NCBI RefSeq assembly: GCF_020447265.1
Contig: NZ_JAJADR010000001.1
Location: 1,054,001-1,118,000, forward strand
Source: Hymenobacter lucidus
GTDB lineage: Bacteria > Bacteroidota > Bacteroidia > Cytophagales > Hymenobacteraceae
DNA: 64,000 bases
Reading direction: 5' to 3'
Of the stretch, positions 33,805-44,500 are shown in pieces. The first letter of the stretch is position 1. Each line of letters opens with the position of its first letter. Under the pieces are notes generated by a model. That model saw only the letters and a program-made list of their open reading frames with translations. It ran no database searches and was not told the origin of the DNA. A program made the position numbers and the translations under genes.

Positions 33805-34671
33805 TTACTGGCGGTAGGTGGCGCGGAATAGTTTGCCTTTCTCGTTGCTGAAGACAAAATCGTGGTCGTTGATGAAGACCAGGGCCTCGGCCTGCCCACT
33901 GGACGGAATGGGCAGACAACTCTTGGCGCCGTCGAAAAGTTTGCGGCCGGGCGCTACGTCAATCAGGTAGATGTGGCCGTAGCCCAGCAGCGCCACAGTG
34001 CGGCCGTCGGGGCTGATGTCGGCGGCCGTTATCCAGGTGTTGATCTGCACGCTGTCGACGAGGCGGGCGGTGTAGTTGCCGGGGCGGGCGGGTAGCACGT
34101 ACTGTTTCACCCACTTGCCTTCGCCTCGGTTTTTGGTGAACAGGTACAGGCTATCCTGACGGTAGAAAAAAGCCTCACAGTCGAAGTTACGGAACGGTTT
34201 TTTCGGGGGAAAGTCGCGCTGGTCGGGGTAGCGGAAGCGGATGGTGTCAATGTCGCGCAGGTTGGAGCCGCCCAGGCGGTAAATGGCCAGGTTGCGGCGC
34301 TTGTTCTGGTTGTTGCCAAAGTCGCCAACGAACAGGTGCCCGTCGTCGTCGCGGGCCAAGTCTTCCCAGTCGTTGTTGGCCAGCGGCTCCAGGTCGAGCG
34401 TCTGGAGCAGGTCGCCCTGCTGGGTGATTTTGTAGAGCTTGGCCGTGTTGCCGCCGTCGGCGTGGGTCCACAGGTCGCCGGCCGAGTTGGCTATTTCCAG
34501 CCCCGAGCTTTCGGCTACTTCATTTTTCTGCAGCCGGCCCATCTGCTTTACCTCATACGCCTCCGTTACCTTGTCGAAGTTGCCCCGGCCTCCGTCTTTG
34601 GCACAGCCACAGAGCACAGACTGGAGAAATACCAAAACCGGAAACAGCTTGTCGCGCAGCAAAAACAGCAT
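33805..34671 (-). CDS. Beta-propeller lipoprotein, SdiA-regulated/esterase-like fold
   Basis: A 288-residue protein with a short signal (FPVLVFLQSVLCGC) ending in a plausible lipobox (Cys23). The rest has propeller-like blades: ESSGLEIANSAGDLWTHADG, LYKITQQGDLLQTLDLE, NNDWEDLARDDDGHLFVGDF, CEAFFYRQDSLYLFTKNRG and AADISPDGRTVALLGYG. The pattern 'EDLARDDDGHLFVGD-GNN' resembles SdiA-regulated and phytase-like propellers, but no catalytic residues are obvious. Surface or periplasmic location is inferred. It lies 54 bases upstream of the reductase gene on the same strand. Confidence 0.7.
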   Translation of the reverse strand: MLFLLRDKLFPVLVFLQSVLCGCAKDGGRGNFDKVTEAYEVKQMGRLQKNEVAESSGLEIANSAGDLWTHADGGNTAKLYKITQQGDLLQTLDLEPLANNDWEDLARDDDGHLFVGDFGNNQNKRRNLAIYRLGGSNLRDIDTIRFRYPDQRDFPPKKPFRNFDCEAFFYRQDSLYLFTKNRGEGKWVKQYVLPARPGNYTARLVDSVQINTWITAADISPDGRTVALLGYGHIYLIDVAPGRKLFDGAKSCLPIPSSGQAEALVFINDHDFVFSNEKGKLFRATYRQ

Positions 34672-34860
34672 CTTTAACGGGAATTAGCGGAAAATAGGGG
34701 CCATTGCAGTACACAACGCGCCCAGCGTCCATACGCAGGCGGCCGCCGAAAAGGCCGGAACCCGAGCGAAAAATAGTAGCTCAGTACAAGTTGCTGGTTT
34801 TTTAAGCAGCAGATTAGCAGTATATTGCTACGATATACACGTCACTCTTCTGCTTCCCTG

Positions 34861-35682
34861 ATGGGTTTTCGCTACGTTTTGCTGCTGGCGGGCAGCTTGG
34901 TTGGGTTCCGCGCCTCGGCCCAGGTGGCCGCTACTCCTATTGCGCCCGATTCCACTGTTGCCGGGGCCGCACCGCTGGCTCCGGTAGCTACTGGGCCGGC
35001 TCATCGGCCCTTGCAGCTGCTTACCCGACCTGCCACGTTGCGGGTAACCGTGCCGCTCAGTCTTATTGGGGTAGCTTGGCTGAGCAACCAAGACAACCTG
35101 CTGCGACAGACTAAACGGGAAATTCAGGAGGAAACCCTCGAAGCCTTTCCCACCTTCGATACCCGCCTCGACGACTACACGCGGCACGTACCGGTAGCGG
35201 CGGCCTACGCGCTGCAGCTGGCCGGCGTAAAAGGGGAGCGGGGCCTTGTGCCGTTTACCCTGATTTATCTGCTGGCGCACCACGTGAATATGGGCGTAAC
35301 CAGCAACCTCAAGCGGGTAGTGCGCGAGCAACGGCCCGACAGTCCCACCGATTTCAGCTCCTTTCCCTCGTCGCACACCAGTGAGGCTTTCATGACGGCC
35401 ACGCTTTTGCACGAGCAGTATGGCAAGACCAGCCCTTGGATCAGCGTGGGCGGGTATGCCGTGGCTACGGCTACGGGCACGATGCGCGTGCTGCACAACC
35501 GGCATTGGGTAACCGACGTGCTAGCCGGGGCCGGTATCGGGTTTTTGTCGGCCGAAGCGGTGTGGCGGGTATACCCGGCCCTGACGCGGCTACTGCCCGC
35601 CAAACTTTCCCAGAAGCTGCTGTTGGTGCCTACCTACGCGCCAGGCGGCGCACTGGGTGTGGCCGTGGCCATTCGCCAATAG
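34861..35682 (+). CDS. PAP2-family phosphatase (lipid phosphatase-like)
   Basis: A 273-residue protein with a signal peptide (MGFRYVLLLAGSLVGFRASA) and a C-terminal PAP2 domain. All three acid-phosphatase motifs are present: KRVVREQRP (151-159), PSSHTSEAF (169-177) and R209-x5-H215-x3-D219 (RVLHNRHWVTD). Such enzymes remove phosphate from lipid carriers or phosphatidate on the periplasmic side. A hydrophobic stretch near 200-235 and the helix at 60-75 may lie in the membrane. The ATG at 34861 is chosen over an upstream TTG. It is convergent with the helix-hairpin-helix gene. Confidence 0.88.
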   Translation: MGFRYVLLLAGSLVGFRASAQVAATPIAPDSTVAGAAPLAPVATGPAHRPLQLLTRPATLRVTVPLSLIGVAWLSNQDNLLRQTKREIQEETLEAFPTFDTRLDDYTRHVPVAAAYALQLAGVKGERGLVPFTLIYLLAHHVNMGVTSNLKRVVREQRPDSPTDFSSFPSSHTSEAFMTATLLHEQYGKTSPWISVGGYAVATATGTMRVLHNRHWVTDVLAGAGIGFLSAEAVWRVYPALTRLLPAKLSQKLLLVPTYAPGGALGVAVAIRQ

Positions 35683-35692
35683 CAGCCACGCA

Positions 35693-36691
35693 CTAGAAAC
35701 GCAGATAAGGCCGGAGCCGCTCCAGGGTTTCGGCGTCCAGAATCCGAATTTGGCGCAGGTCGTCGGCTTGCTTGAACGGCGGATGTTGCAGCCGGAAGGC
35801 CACCACCACCCGGGCCAGCCGCTTGCCCACGTACGGATGCACCTGTAGCACTTCAAAAGGAGCCGTGTTGATGTCAATGGGCTGGGGTGCGAAGGCGGGG
35901 TTTACGAACGTGTACTTGCGCAGGCTGTCGACCAAGTCGGGGGCGTCGCGCAGGCTGTAGATTTCGGTGAGCTGGTCTTCCCGCAGAAAGCCGCCCAGCT
36001 GCTGCCGGTACTCCACTACGCGCTTCGACAAGCCCCGCCCGATGCCCCGAATCTGCATCAGCTGGGTGGTATCGGCAGTGTTGAGGTCGAAGGGCGCCAG
36101 ATTCGTTGGTTTGCGCGCGTATTTGCTGGCCGGGCGCGGCTCGTAGGGGCGTTTGTTATCGGCGTAGGCGGGGCGACTTTCCCGGGGCGGCAGCTGGTCG
36201 GGTAGCTGGATATAAGGAGCCAGTCGCGCGTACACCGAATCGGGCAGGCCGTAGGTACGCCGAATCTGCTCCTTGGCTTTGAAGCCCCCGATAACGTCGC
36301 GGAAATGCACCAGGCGCTGGGCCAGAAAGTACGGCATTCCCCGGGCTTCCCAATCGGTAGGTGTCAGCACGTTGGGGTCGAAGGGCGCCAGGGCCACTTG
36401 GGGCACGGCCACGCGGCGGGGGTAGGTGCGGCGGGGGTAGCGCGCGGCAAATACGTGCGGCTGCCGCTGGGCCGCCAATTCCGTAGCCAGTTGGTTGAGA
36501 CGCTGCTGGTCGGGCGCGGGGTTGTAGACTGGCAGTGCCGGCAGCAGCAGCCACGGAGTGGCCAGGAGCCCTAGGATCAGCAGGAGCAGCAGAATGGTGC
36601 CGGAAGTTTCCCGGCGTGAAAACCCAAAATACCGACGCGCCCAACGCTGCCAGCCCGCTGGCGCAGTTGCCTGAATAGTTTTATGCTTCAC
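35693..36691 (-). CDS. Helix-hairpin-helix (ComEA-like) membrane protein
   Basis: A 332-residue protein with one membrane helix (GTILLLLLILGLLATPWLLL, about 31-50) and several helix-hairpin-helix units. Two are clear: NTADTTQLMQIRGIGRGLSK followed by RVVEYRQQLGG, and NTAPFEVLQVHPYVGKRLAR. Further ones, such as EARGMPYFLAQRLVHFRDVIG, lie before them. This resembles ComEA, the DNA receptor for natural transformation, but has more repeats and a longer linker, so direct DNA uptake is not assured. It ends 10 bases from the PAP2 gene, convergent with it. Confidence 0.85.
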   Translation of the reverse strand: MKHKTIQATAPAGWQRWARRYFGFSRRETSGTILLLLLILGLLATPWLLLPALPVYNPAPDQQRLNQLATELAAQRQPHVFAARYPRRTYPRRVAVPQVALAPFDPNVLTPTDWEARGMPYFLAQRLVHFRDVIGGFKAKEQIRRTYGLPDSVYARLAPYIQLPDQLPPRESRPAYADNKRPYEPRPASKYARKPTNLAPFDLNTADTTQLMQIRGIGRGLSKRVVEYRQQLGGFLREDQLTEIYSLRDAPDLVDSLRKYTFVNPAFAPQPIDINTAPFEVLQVHPYVGKRLARVVVAFRLQHPPFKQADDLRQIRILDAETLERLRPYLRF

Positions 36692-36890
36692 AAAGGATAT
36701 CGTAAATAACTACCGCAGTATAGAAAATTAGCCGCAGAGCAACTGCCCGCCCGACAGCTTATTTTTCAAAGAAATAGGAGCACGACTCTGCTAAGGTGGC
36801 CGGCGGGCCATTCGCAAAGAAAATGGCGGCCATACTAACCATATCTGAAATACCGGCTAGCGCGTAATTGCCAATAAACCGGCGTTAGGA

Positions 36891-36902
36891 CGTAATATTA
36901 CG
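36891..36902. promoter_or_regulatory. Palindrome CGTAATATTACG upstream of the DinB gene
   Basis: A perfect 12-base palindrome ending 35 bases before the ATG. It could be an operator or chance in an AT-rich stretch. Confidence 0.3.
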
Positions 36903-36937
36903 CGCTGTTGCCGCTCCCCGTATTTTCCCTGCCTGCC

Positions 36938-37513
36938 ATGAGTAAGTCTGCCCCGCGTACTACCGACTTCCTTGACCAACTCGCCGCCGACCTGCAAACC
37001 CTGCGGGAGTTGACGGTGCAGCGTTTTCGGCCCCTTTCCGACGACCAGCTCAACCGCCGGCCTTCCCCCGACAAGTGGAGCGTGGGCCAGTGCCTGGAGC
37101 ACCTCAACATCGTGGGCGGCCATGTGCTGCCCGTGATGGTGCGCAAGCTGCGGCAGGCGCAGGACAGCGGTACGCGCCCCGCTGAAATCGTGAAGTCGGG
37201 CTTTATTGGCCGCAAAATGATTGACGCCATGCAAGTGCCGGCCAGTGAGAAGCCGCTAAAGTCGCCGCAGCAGTACGCGCCCAGTGGCAGCCGCCTGCCG
37301 CGCACGGTGGTTGAGGTATTTGGCCGCCAGCTCGATGAGCTGGTGAACATAGTGGAGCAGGCCCGGCAAGTCAACGCCAACGCTATTCGCATTCCCAATC
37401 CGGTGGTGCCGCTACTCTATCTGCGCCTCACCGATCAGCTAGAGCTGCTGGTGGTGCATATCAAGCGCCACGTAGCCCAGGCCGAGCGGGTGCTGGACAA
37501 CAGCCGGCAGTAG
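36938..37513 (+). CDS. DinB-family putative metal-dependent protein
   Basis: A 191-residue four-helix protein of the DinB/YfiT superfamily. RPSPDKWSVGQCLEHL holds the first His of the usual metal triad, and the late VVHIKRHVAQAERVL supplies the others. The family has thiol-transferase members (bacillithiol or mycothiol) but most are uncharacterised. A bacilliredoxin in the same window makes a bacillithiol link possible, though unproven. The start at 36938 (MSKSAPRTTDF) is preferred to an upstream TTG. It is monocistronic. Confidence 0.82.
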   Translation: MSKSAPRTTDFLDQLAADLQTLRELTVQRFRPLSDDQLNRRPSPDKWSVGQCLEHLNIVGGHVLPVMVRKLRQAQDSGTRPAEIVKSGFIGRKMIDAMQVPASEKPLKSPQQYAPSGSRLPRTVVEVFGRQLDELVNIVEQARQVNANAIRIPNPVVPLLYLRLTDQLELLVVHIKRHVAQAERVLDNSRQ

Positions 37514-37532
37514 AGAAAAAGTAACAGCCATA

Positions 37533-37567
37533 AAAAAAGCCCCTCACGATTGGTGAGGGGCTTTTTT
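37533..37567. terminator. Bidirectional terminator
   Basis: AAAAAAGCCCCTCAC / GTGAGGGGCTTTTTT with GATTG loop between the convergent DinB and beta-barrel genes. Confidence 0.9.
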
Positions 37568-37585
37568 GTATTTCCAAGGGGGAAA

Positions 37586-38269
37586 TTACTCGCCGAAGAA
37601 GTATGAGATGCTCAAGTGGAATACACGGTTTTTTAACTTGTACTCCGGATCCTTGTCGTCTTCATCGTTAGGAACAAGATTCGACAAACCCAGGCCGTAG
37701 CCCAACTGTGCTTGGAGAGCACCCGCTTTGTACCCCACACCGGCATTCAAACCGAAATCCAAAGCGCGATAATATTCGGTTTTGTCGGCGTCACCCTCTT
37801 TGCTGGCAAATTTGATTTTGTCTTCGCCGCTCGACTTTTGGCCGTTATCATCTTCCTCGAACTTCGCTTTACCACCAATGCCGAAACCTGCGTAAGGGCC
37901 GGCAAATACCTGGAAGCCTTCGGTGCCGCCGGTGGTATACACCAAGTTTACTGGAATTTCGGCGTAGCTAAGGCGGGCAGTTGCCTTGTAAGAATAATCG
38001 TCTTCATCCTCTTCGATTTTGTAGCCTTTTTGCGAAAACAGCAAGGAAGGCTGAACCGACAGATTGCCAAACTGAGCATTCAGCGTCAGGCCAATCTGGG
38101 GCGCAAAAATGGTCTTCGTATCAATTTCAATACTACCGGGCAAATCGGTAGCAACATTGGCCACGTTCAGGCCCACGCGCGGGCCGAAAGTAATTTGGGC
38201 TTGGGCTGAAGTAGCGCCGGCCACTACTAGTGCGGCGGCCAACAGGCCACGCTGTAAATTCTTTTTCAT
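37586..38269 (-). CDS. Outer-membrane beta-barrel protein (porin family)
   Basis: A 227-residue protein: signal peptide (LLAAALVVAGATSAQA), FGPRVGLNVANV start and regular amphipathic strands ending FHLSISYFFGE, the PF13568-type barrel signature of Bacteroidota. Loops are acidic (EEDEDDYSY, EEDDNGQKSSGEDK, PNDEDDKDPEY), perhaps binding cations. No function beyond a small outer-membrane barrel can be given. Confidence 0.85.
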   Translation of the reverse strand: MKKNLQRGLLAAALVVAGATSAQAQITFGPRVGLNVANVATDLPGSIEIDTKTIFAPQIGLTLNAQFGNLSVQPSLLFSQKGYKIEEDEDDYSYKATARLSYAEIPVNLVYTTGGTEGFQVFAGPYAGFGIGGKAKFEEDDNGQKSSGEDKIKFASKEGDADKTEYYRALDFGLNAGVGYKAGALQAQLGYGLGLSNLVPNDEDDKDPEYKLKNRVFHLSISYFFGE

Positions 38270-38327
38270 AATTCCTTGGGGGAGAGAGGATGAAGAATAG
38301 GTGAAAAAAACTGTGCGGTTAGGCGGG

Positions 38328-38335
38328 CAAATATA
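38328..38335 (-). promoter_or_regulatory. Candidate -7 box TATATTTG
   Basis: Exact TAnnTTTG on the minus strand 58 bases before the barrel gene start. The same CGGGCAAATATA string occurs at 3141-3152. No -33 partner is clear. Confidence 0.4.
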
Positions 38336-38509
38336 GGATTATGAGAAGTATTTTATTTCATACTAGCGGAAAGTTAGGCTTAAAATAACAGCGAATAAGC
38401 CTGCTTTTGCATAAAGTATTGATAGACAAATATATAGTTGATTAATTGTGATTGTGGAATTGGGTTGTAGCTAGCATCATAACTTGCGCAACCCTTTCGT
38501 TTCCCCGCT

Positions 38510-41500
38510 ATGCGCTCATTTCTGTTGTTTATTCTCTGCAGCTCCATTATGCTCCTCGGCACTTCTGCTCCCTCGCCTCCTTCGAAACCCGACCCGCAGA
38601 AGTGGAAGCGCATAGATGCTTTGCTGGCTAAAAACCAGACCGCCTCGGCCGCCCCGCTAATAGACCAGATCTACCAACTGGCCCGCCGGCAGCAGGACAC
38701 GCCCGAATACCTGCGAGCTTTGCTCTACAAGCTGCGGCTGCTGGAGGCCAAGGAGGAAGAGGCCGACGAAAAAGCCATTGCTCTGGTAGAGGCCGACCTG
38801 AAAGCGGCGCAGTTCCCGGCCCGGTCCATTCTGCACAGCCTACTGGCCCAGCTCTATGCCACTTACTATCAGGAACACCGCTACCAGCTCTACGACCGGA
38901 CCCGCACCGCTGCCGGAGTTGATACTGCCAACCCCAGCGCAGCCGATATCCGGACCTGGGACGCGGCCCGCCTCGGCAGCGCCGTGGTGCAGCACTACCG
39001 CGCCTCCTTGGCCGATGAGCCTGCCCGTCAGCAGCAGCTGAAACTGGCCACGCTGGGCTACGCCGTAACCGGCGCCGATGCCGAAGGCCGCGCCCTGCGC
39101 CCCACGCTCTACGACCTACTGGCCCACCGCGCCATCAACGCACTCGGCAACGATGAATACTATATAACGAAGCCCGCCGCACAGTTCGAGCTGAAAAATC
39201 CGGCGCTGTATGGCCCCGCCGCCGATTTTGTCCGCCTCAAGCTGGTTGCTCCCCAAGCCGATTCTCTCAACGGGCAGTTCCATGCCCTGCAGGTGCTGCA
39301 GCAGCTCACCGCCTTCCGTCTGGCCGACGCCGCCAACCGTGCCGCTTTGGCCGACGTGGACCTGCGCCGCCTGAGCTTCGTGGAGCAGCATGCTACGCTG
39401 CCCGACAACGCTGCGCTCTACCGCGCCGCCCTGGCCCGGGAAGCCGCCAACTACCAGGCCCTGCCGATTTCCACTGAGTTTCTGGCCGCCCAGGCCGGCA
39501 GCCTCGAAGCCACTGACCCCGCCCAGGCCCGCGAAATTGCCCTGCAAGCTGAAAAGCGCTTCCCCAAATCCCGGGGTGCCCAGCAGGCCCGGGCCCTGCG
39601 GCAGCGCATCGAGGCCGTTGACGTAAGCTTTACCACCGAAGAAGTAGTGCTGCCCAGCCAGCTGTGGCTGCTGAAGCTGGCCGTGCGCAACGCGCCGCGT
39701 CTCTACGCCAAAGCGTATCGGATAACCACGGCGCAGATGGTGCGCCGGCTGGAGCGTGCCCGCAACAACGAGCTGGACGGTACGCCGGCCGGCTTCCGCA
39801 AGTTCTACGCCCGGGCTTTAGCCGCTACTCCCGCTGCCGCCTGGGTTCTATCTGTATCCGGTCCCGCCGACTACCGCAGCCATACCGTGCAGCACGCCGG
39901 TCCGGCACTGCCGCTGGGGCACTACCTCATCGTGCTGAGCACCACGGACGAAAACCCGACGAAAGAAAGTGCCGGCGTAACCACCAGCTACGCTGAATTG
40001 AGCGTGAGTGAGCTGAGCCAGGTGCGGCGGGGCGTGGCGGACCAGGAAGCTGCGGCCCTGCTGGTGCTGCACCGGCAGAACGGTCAGCCCGTGGCCCAAA
40101 CGGCGGTGCTGCCCTTTTACCAGTATTTCGACCAGAAAGCCCGCGAGTATAAGCAGCGCCGTGGCACCTTGCTGACCACCGATGCCGAGGGCCAGACGCA
40201 GGTGCCGGTAGATGCGGCTCTGGGGCTCAATAACCAGTTGCGGGCCGTGCTGCTCACCAAAGGCCGCGACTCCCTGCTGGTAACGGAAAGTGGCTACTAC
40301 CCGCGCCGCCCCCACCTTGATGAGGACCGGCCCCAGCGCCGTACTTTCCTCTACACCGACCGCGCCATATACCGGCCCGGCCAGACTCTTTATTTCAAAG
40401 GCATTCTGGCCGAAACCCGCGCCGGCAAGTCGCAGCTGCTTACTGGGCAAACTGTATCGGTGCGCTTGGTAGACGTGAATGGCCAGACCGTGCAGACGCT
40501 GCCCTTTACCACTTCCGACTTCGGCTCCTTCCATGGCTCGGTAGTGCTGCCAACCAGCCTGCTAAACGGCGAAATGAGTTTGCAGACTGATGACGGCGGC
40601 ACCAGCTTTGCGGTGGAAGACTACAAGCGGCCCACGTTTCAGGTTACGTTTGAGCCGGTAGCCGGCACGCCCGTGCTGGGCCAGCCGATTACCGTGCGCG
40701 GCAAAGCCACCGCCTACGCCGGCCAGCCCATCGACGGGGCCACGGTGCAGTACCGGGTAGTGCGCCGCACGTTTTGGCCTATGTTTGGTCGGGGCTTCGG
40801 CAGCAGTCAGCCCGAGCTGGAAGTGCTCAGCGGCACGGCCCAGACAGATTCGGCGGGCGGCTTCGCGGTGACGTTTGTGGCCCAGAGCGAAGCGCAGCCC
40901 GGCAGCAACAAGCGCGGCCCCTGGGGCCCGGGCTACGTATTTACGGTGACGGCCGACGTAACCGACGCGGCCGGCGAAACCCGCACCGGCGAACAGCGCC
41001 TGAGTCTCGGCAGCACTGCCCTCACGCTACGTCTGGAACTGCCCGAGCTGCTGAACCGGGAAGATGTGGCCAAATTGCAAGTGCTCAGTACCAACGCGGC
41101 CGGCGAGGCCCGCCCCGCCAAAGGCCAGCTGCGCCTCTACCATCTCACGCCGCCCAGCCGTGCACTGCGGCCCCGGGCCTGGGAGCGGCCGGAGCGCGAG
41201 GCTCTGAGCCGGGAGGAGTTCAAGCGCCAGTTCCCGCTGGATGCCTACGGCTCCGAAGACAACGACAGCACCTGGGCCCGCACGCTGGTGGCTACCCAGG
41301 AGTTTGACACCGATAAAACCCCACTGCTGAGCGAGCTGCCGGCTGTGCTGGCCCGGCAGGAGCCCGGCCGCTACGTGCTGGAAGCCACGGCTCCGGCCGC
41401 CGCGGGTGTGGAGGAGGTAAAAACCGAAAAAGCCTTTACGCTGTACTCGGCTGCGGCTACCACGCTGCCCGTGCCCACGCCCGACTGGTTTGTAGCCCTG

Positions 41501-44500
41501 CAAGACAGCGTGACGCCCGGCCAGCCGGCCCGCTTCCTGGTGGGCAGCTCCGAAGCCGGGGCGCGCATCCTGGTACAGGCCGAAGCCAAAGGGGGCAGTC
41601 TGCGCCAAGAGTGGCTCACGCTGCGGGCCGGCGAGCAGCGCGTAGTGGAAGTGCCCACCACAGCCGCCCTGGACGAGGCGCAGCTCTACGTGCACGTGGC
41701 GCAGGTGCGCGACAACCGCCTGTATCTGCACTCGGCTGCCGTGCAGGTAGCCACGCCGCCCGCGCCGCTGGTGCTCAGCGTTGCTACGTTTCGGGATAAG
41801 CTGCAGCCCGGCCAGAAGGAAACCTGGCGCGTGACCATTCACCAGACCGGCGGTCAGCCTGCCAAAGCCGAGCTGCTGGCCTCCCTCTACGACCAGTCGC
41901 TAGACGTATTCCGGCCGCACCGCTTTATGGAGCTGGAATTCCCCAAGCCCTATTATCCGGCCCTGCTGGCCTGGAACGGGCGGTTTGGGACGGAGAATTC
42001 GCAGGAACTATTCAGACCTGACCTGACCGGTGCGTATCCTGAAGTGCTGTATCCACATCTCAATATGTGGGGGCTGGCCGGTGAGGATATGCAGCAGGCT
42101 TACGGCGGAGTAGCTACCACAACGGTAAAAGGCAACACGGAAAACGCCGCCGAGGAAATGGGCTTGGCCGGCAGCGTAATGCCTTCCGCTGCCGCACCTG
42201 CACCAATGGCCATGAAGCGCATGGCAATGAATGCCGATGCTGCTCAGCTCAACGAAGTGGTTACAGTGGGCTACGGCACACAGAAAGCCGGGGCCGCCGC
42301 CGCGCCCGACCTCAGTGGCGTACAGGCCCGCAAGGACTTCCGCGAAACGGCTTTCTGGTTGCCCGCGCTGCGCACCAATGCCCAAGGCGAAACCGTGCTG
42401 GAGTTCCAGATGCCCGAAGCCGTGACGCGCTGGCAGCTGCTGACCCTGGCCCACGACCAGCAGCTGCACAGCGGTCTGCTGCGCCGCGAGCTGGTGACAC
42501 AAAAGCAGCTGCAAGTAACGCTCAACGCCCCGCGCTTCTTCCGGGAAGGCGACCAGCTGCGCTTCTCCGCCAAGCTCAGCAACCTCACCGACCAGCCCTT
42601 GAGCGGCACGGCCCAGCTGTTTCTGCTGGATGCCCGTACCCAGCAGCCCCTCGAAAGCCGGGTGCTGCAAGGCGCGGCTCAAATGAAATTCGATCTGCCC
42701 GCCAACCAAAGCAGCGCGGTGGAGTGGGAGCTGCGCATTCCCGAAACCGCCGAGGGTCAGGTGCCGCTCGAAGCCATTACCTACCGCGTAGTGGCCCAGA
42801 CGGAGCCTGCGAAAGGCAAAAAGCGCAAAGCCAAAAACCAGCCGCCCACCGAAATCTTCTCCGACGGGGAGGAAAATACACTGCCCGTGCTGCCCAACCG
42901 CCTGCTCATCACCGAAAGCCTGCCGCTGCCTATCGTGGGGCCAGCCACGCGCGAGTTTGAGCTCAAGAAGCTGACCAGCACCACCTCGCCCACGCGCCGC
43001 AACTACTCCCTGACGCTGGAAATGACGGAAAACCCGGCTTGGTACGCCGTGCAGGCCCTGCCGTACCTAATGGAGTACCCCTATGAGTGCTCCGAGCAGG
43101 TATTCAGCCGCCTATATGCCAACCTGCTGGCGGCCAAGATTCTGCAGAGCAATCCGCGCATCAAGCCTATGCTGGAGGAGTGGAAGCGCGCCGCCCAGAG
43201 CGGTGACAAATCGGCCCTCACCAGCAAGCTGGAGCAGAACCAGGAGCTGAAAAACCTGTTGCTGCAGGAAACTCCCTGGGTGCGCGACGCCCAGAGCGAA
43301 ACCGAGCGGATGCGGCGGCTAAGTGAGCTATTCGACGAGCCCCGCCTGAAGGCCGAAACAACCCGCGCCCTGGCCAAGCTGGCCAAAATGCAGCAGCCCG
43401 ACGGCGCTTTCCCGTGGTTTGAGCAAATGCCCGCTGACCGCTACATCACTCAGCTGATTGTGGCCGGTTTTGGCAAGCTGCGCAAGCTCGGCGCCTTCGA
43501 TGCCACCCAGGATGAGCAGTCCCGCCCAGTGCTTACCAACGCCCTGCGCTACCTCGACGACCAGTTGCAGCGCGACTACGCCGAATTGCGCAAGCAGAAA
43601 GGCGTGGACCTGAAGCAGGACCACCTGGCCGATATCCACATTCAGGCGTTGTATGCCCGCAGCTTCTGGCTGACACAGCCGGTGCCGAAGTCGGCCCAGC
43701 TGGCGCTGGCCTACTTCCAGCAGCAGGCCGCCACGTTCTGGACCCGGCAGACGCGCTACCTGCAGGCCCAGCTGGCGCTGGCCCTGCACCGGCAGAAAAG
43801 CGCGGCCCCGGCCGTGAAGGATATCATGACCGGTCTGCGCGAAAACGCGCTGCACTCCGACGAACTGGGCATGTACTGGAAAGAGGTGCGCGGCGGCTAC
43901 TACTGGCGCGAGGCCCCTACCGAAACCCAGGCCACGCTCATCGAAGCCTTCGACGAAATCAGCAACGACCAGAAATCGGTGGATGAAATGAAGCTCTGGC
44001 TGCTCAAGCAAAAGCAAACCCAGAACTGGGAAAGCACCCGTGCCACCGCTGATGCTTGCTACGCTCTGCTGCTGCGCGGCTCCGACTGGCTGCAACCCGT
44101 GCAGCCCGTGCAGGTAACGGTAGGCGGGGAGGCCATCAAGCCCACGACTAAGCAGGCCGGTACCGGCTACTTCAAAACCACTTTTGCCGCTGCCGATATC
44201 AAGCCGGCCCAGGGCAAGGTGACGGTGCGCAAAACCGACGCGGGCGTAGCCTGGGGCGCATTGTACTGGCAGTATTTCGAGCAGATTGACAAGATTACGC
44301 CCGCCACTACCGGCCTGCAGCTGGAGCGGCAGCTCTACCGCGAACAGCGTACCGCCGGCGGGCCGGTGCTAGAGCGCCTCACGGCCGCCGCCCCCGTGCG
44401 CGTGGGCGACGTGCTGGTGGTGCGCCTCGTGCTACGTTCCGACCGAAACCTGGAGTACGTGCATCTGAAAGACCAGCGCGCCGCCGGCCTCGAACTGATT

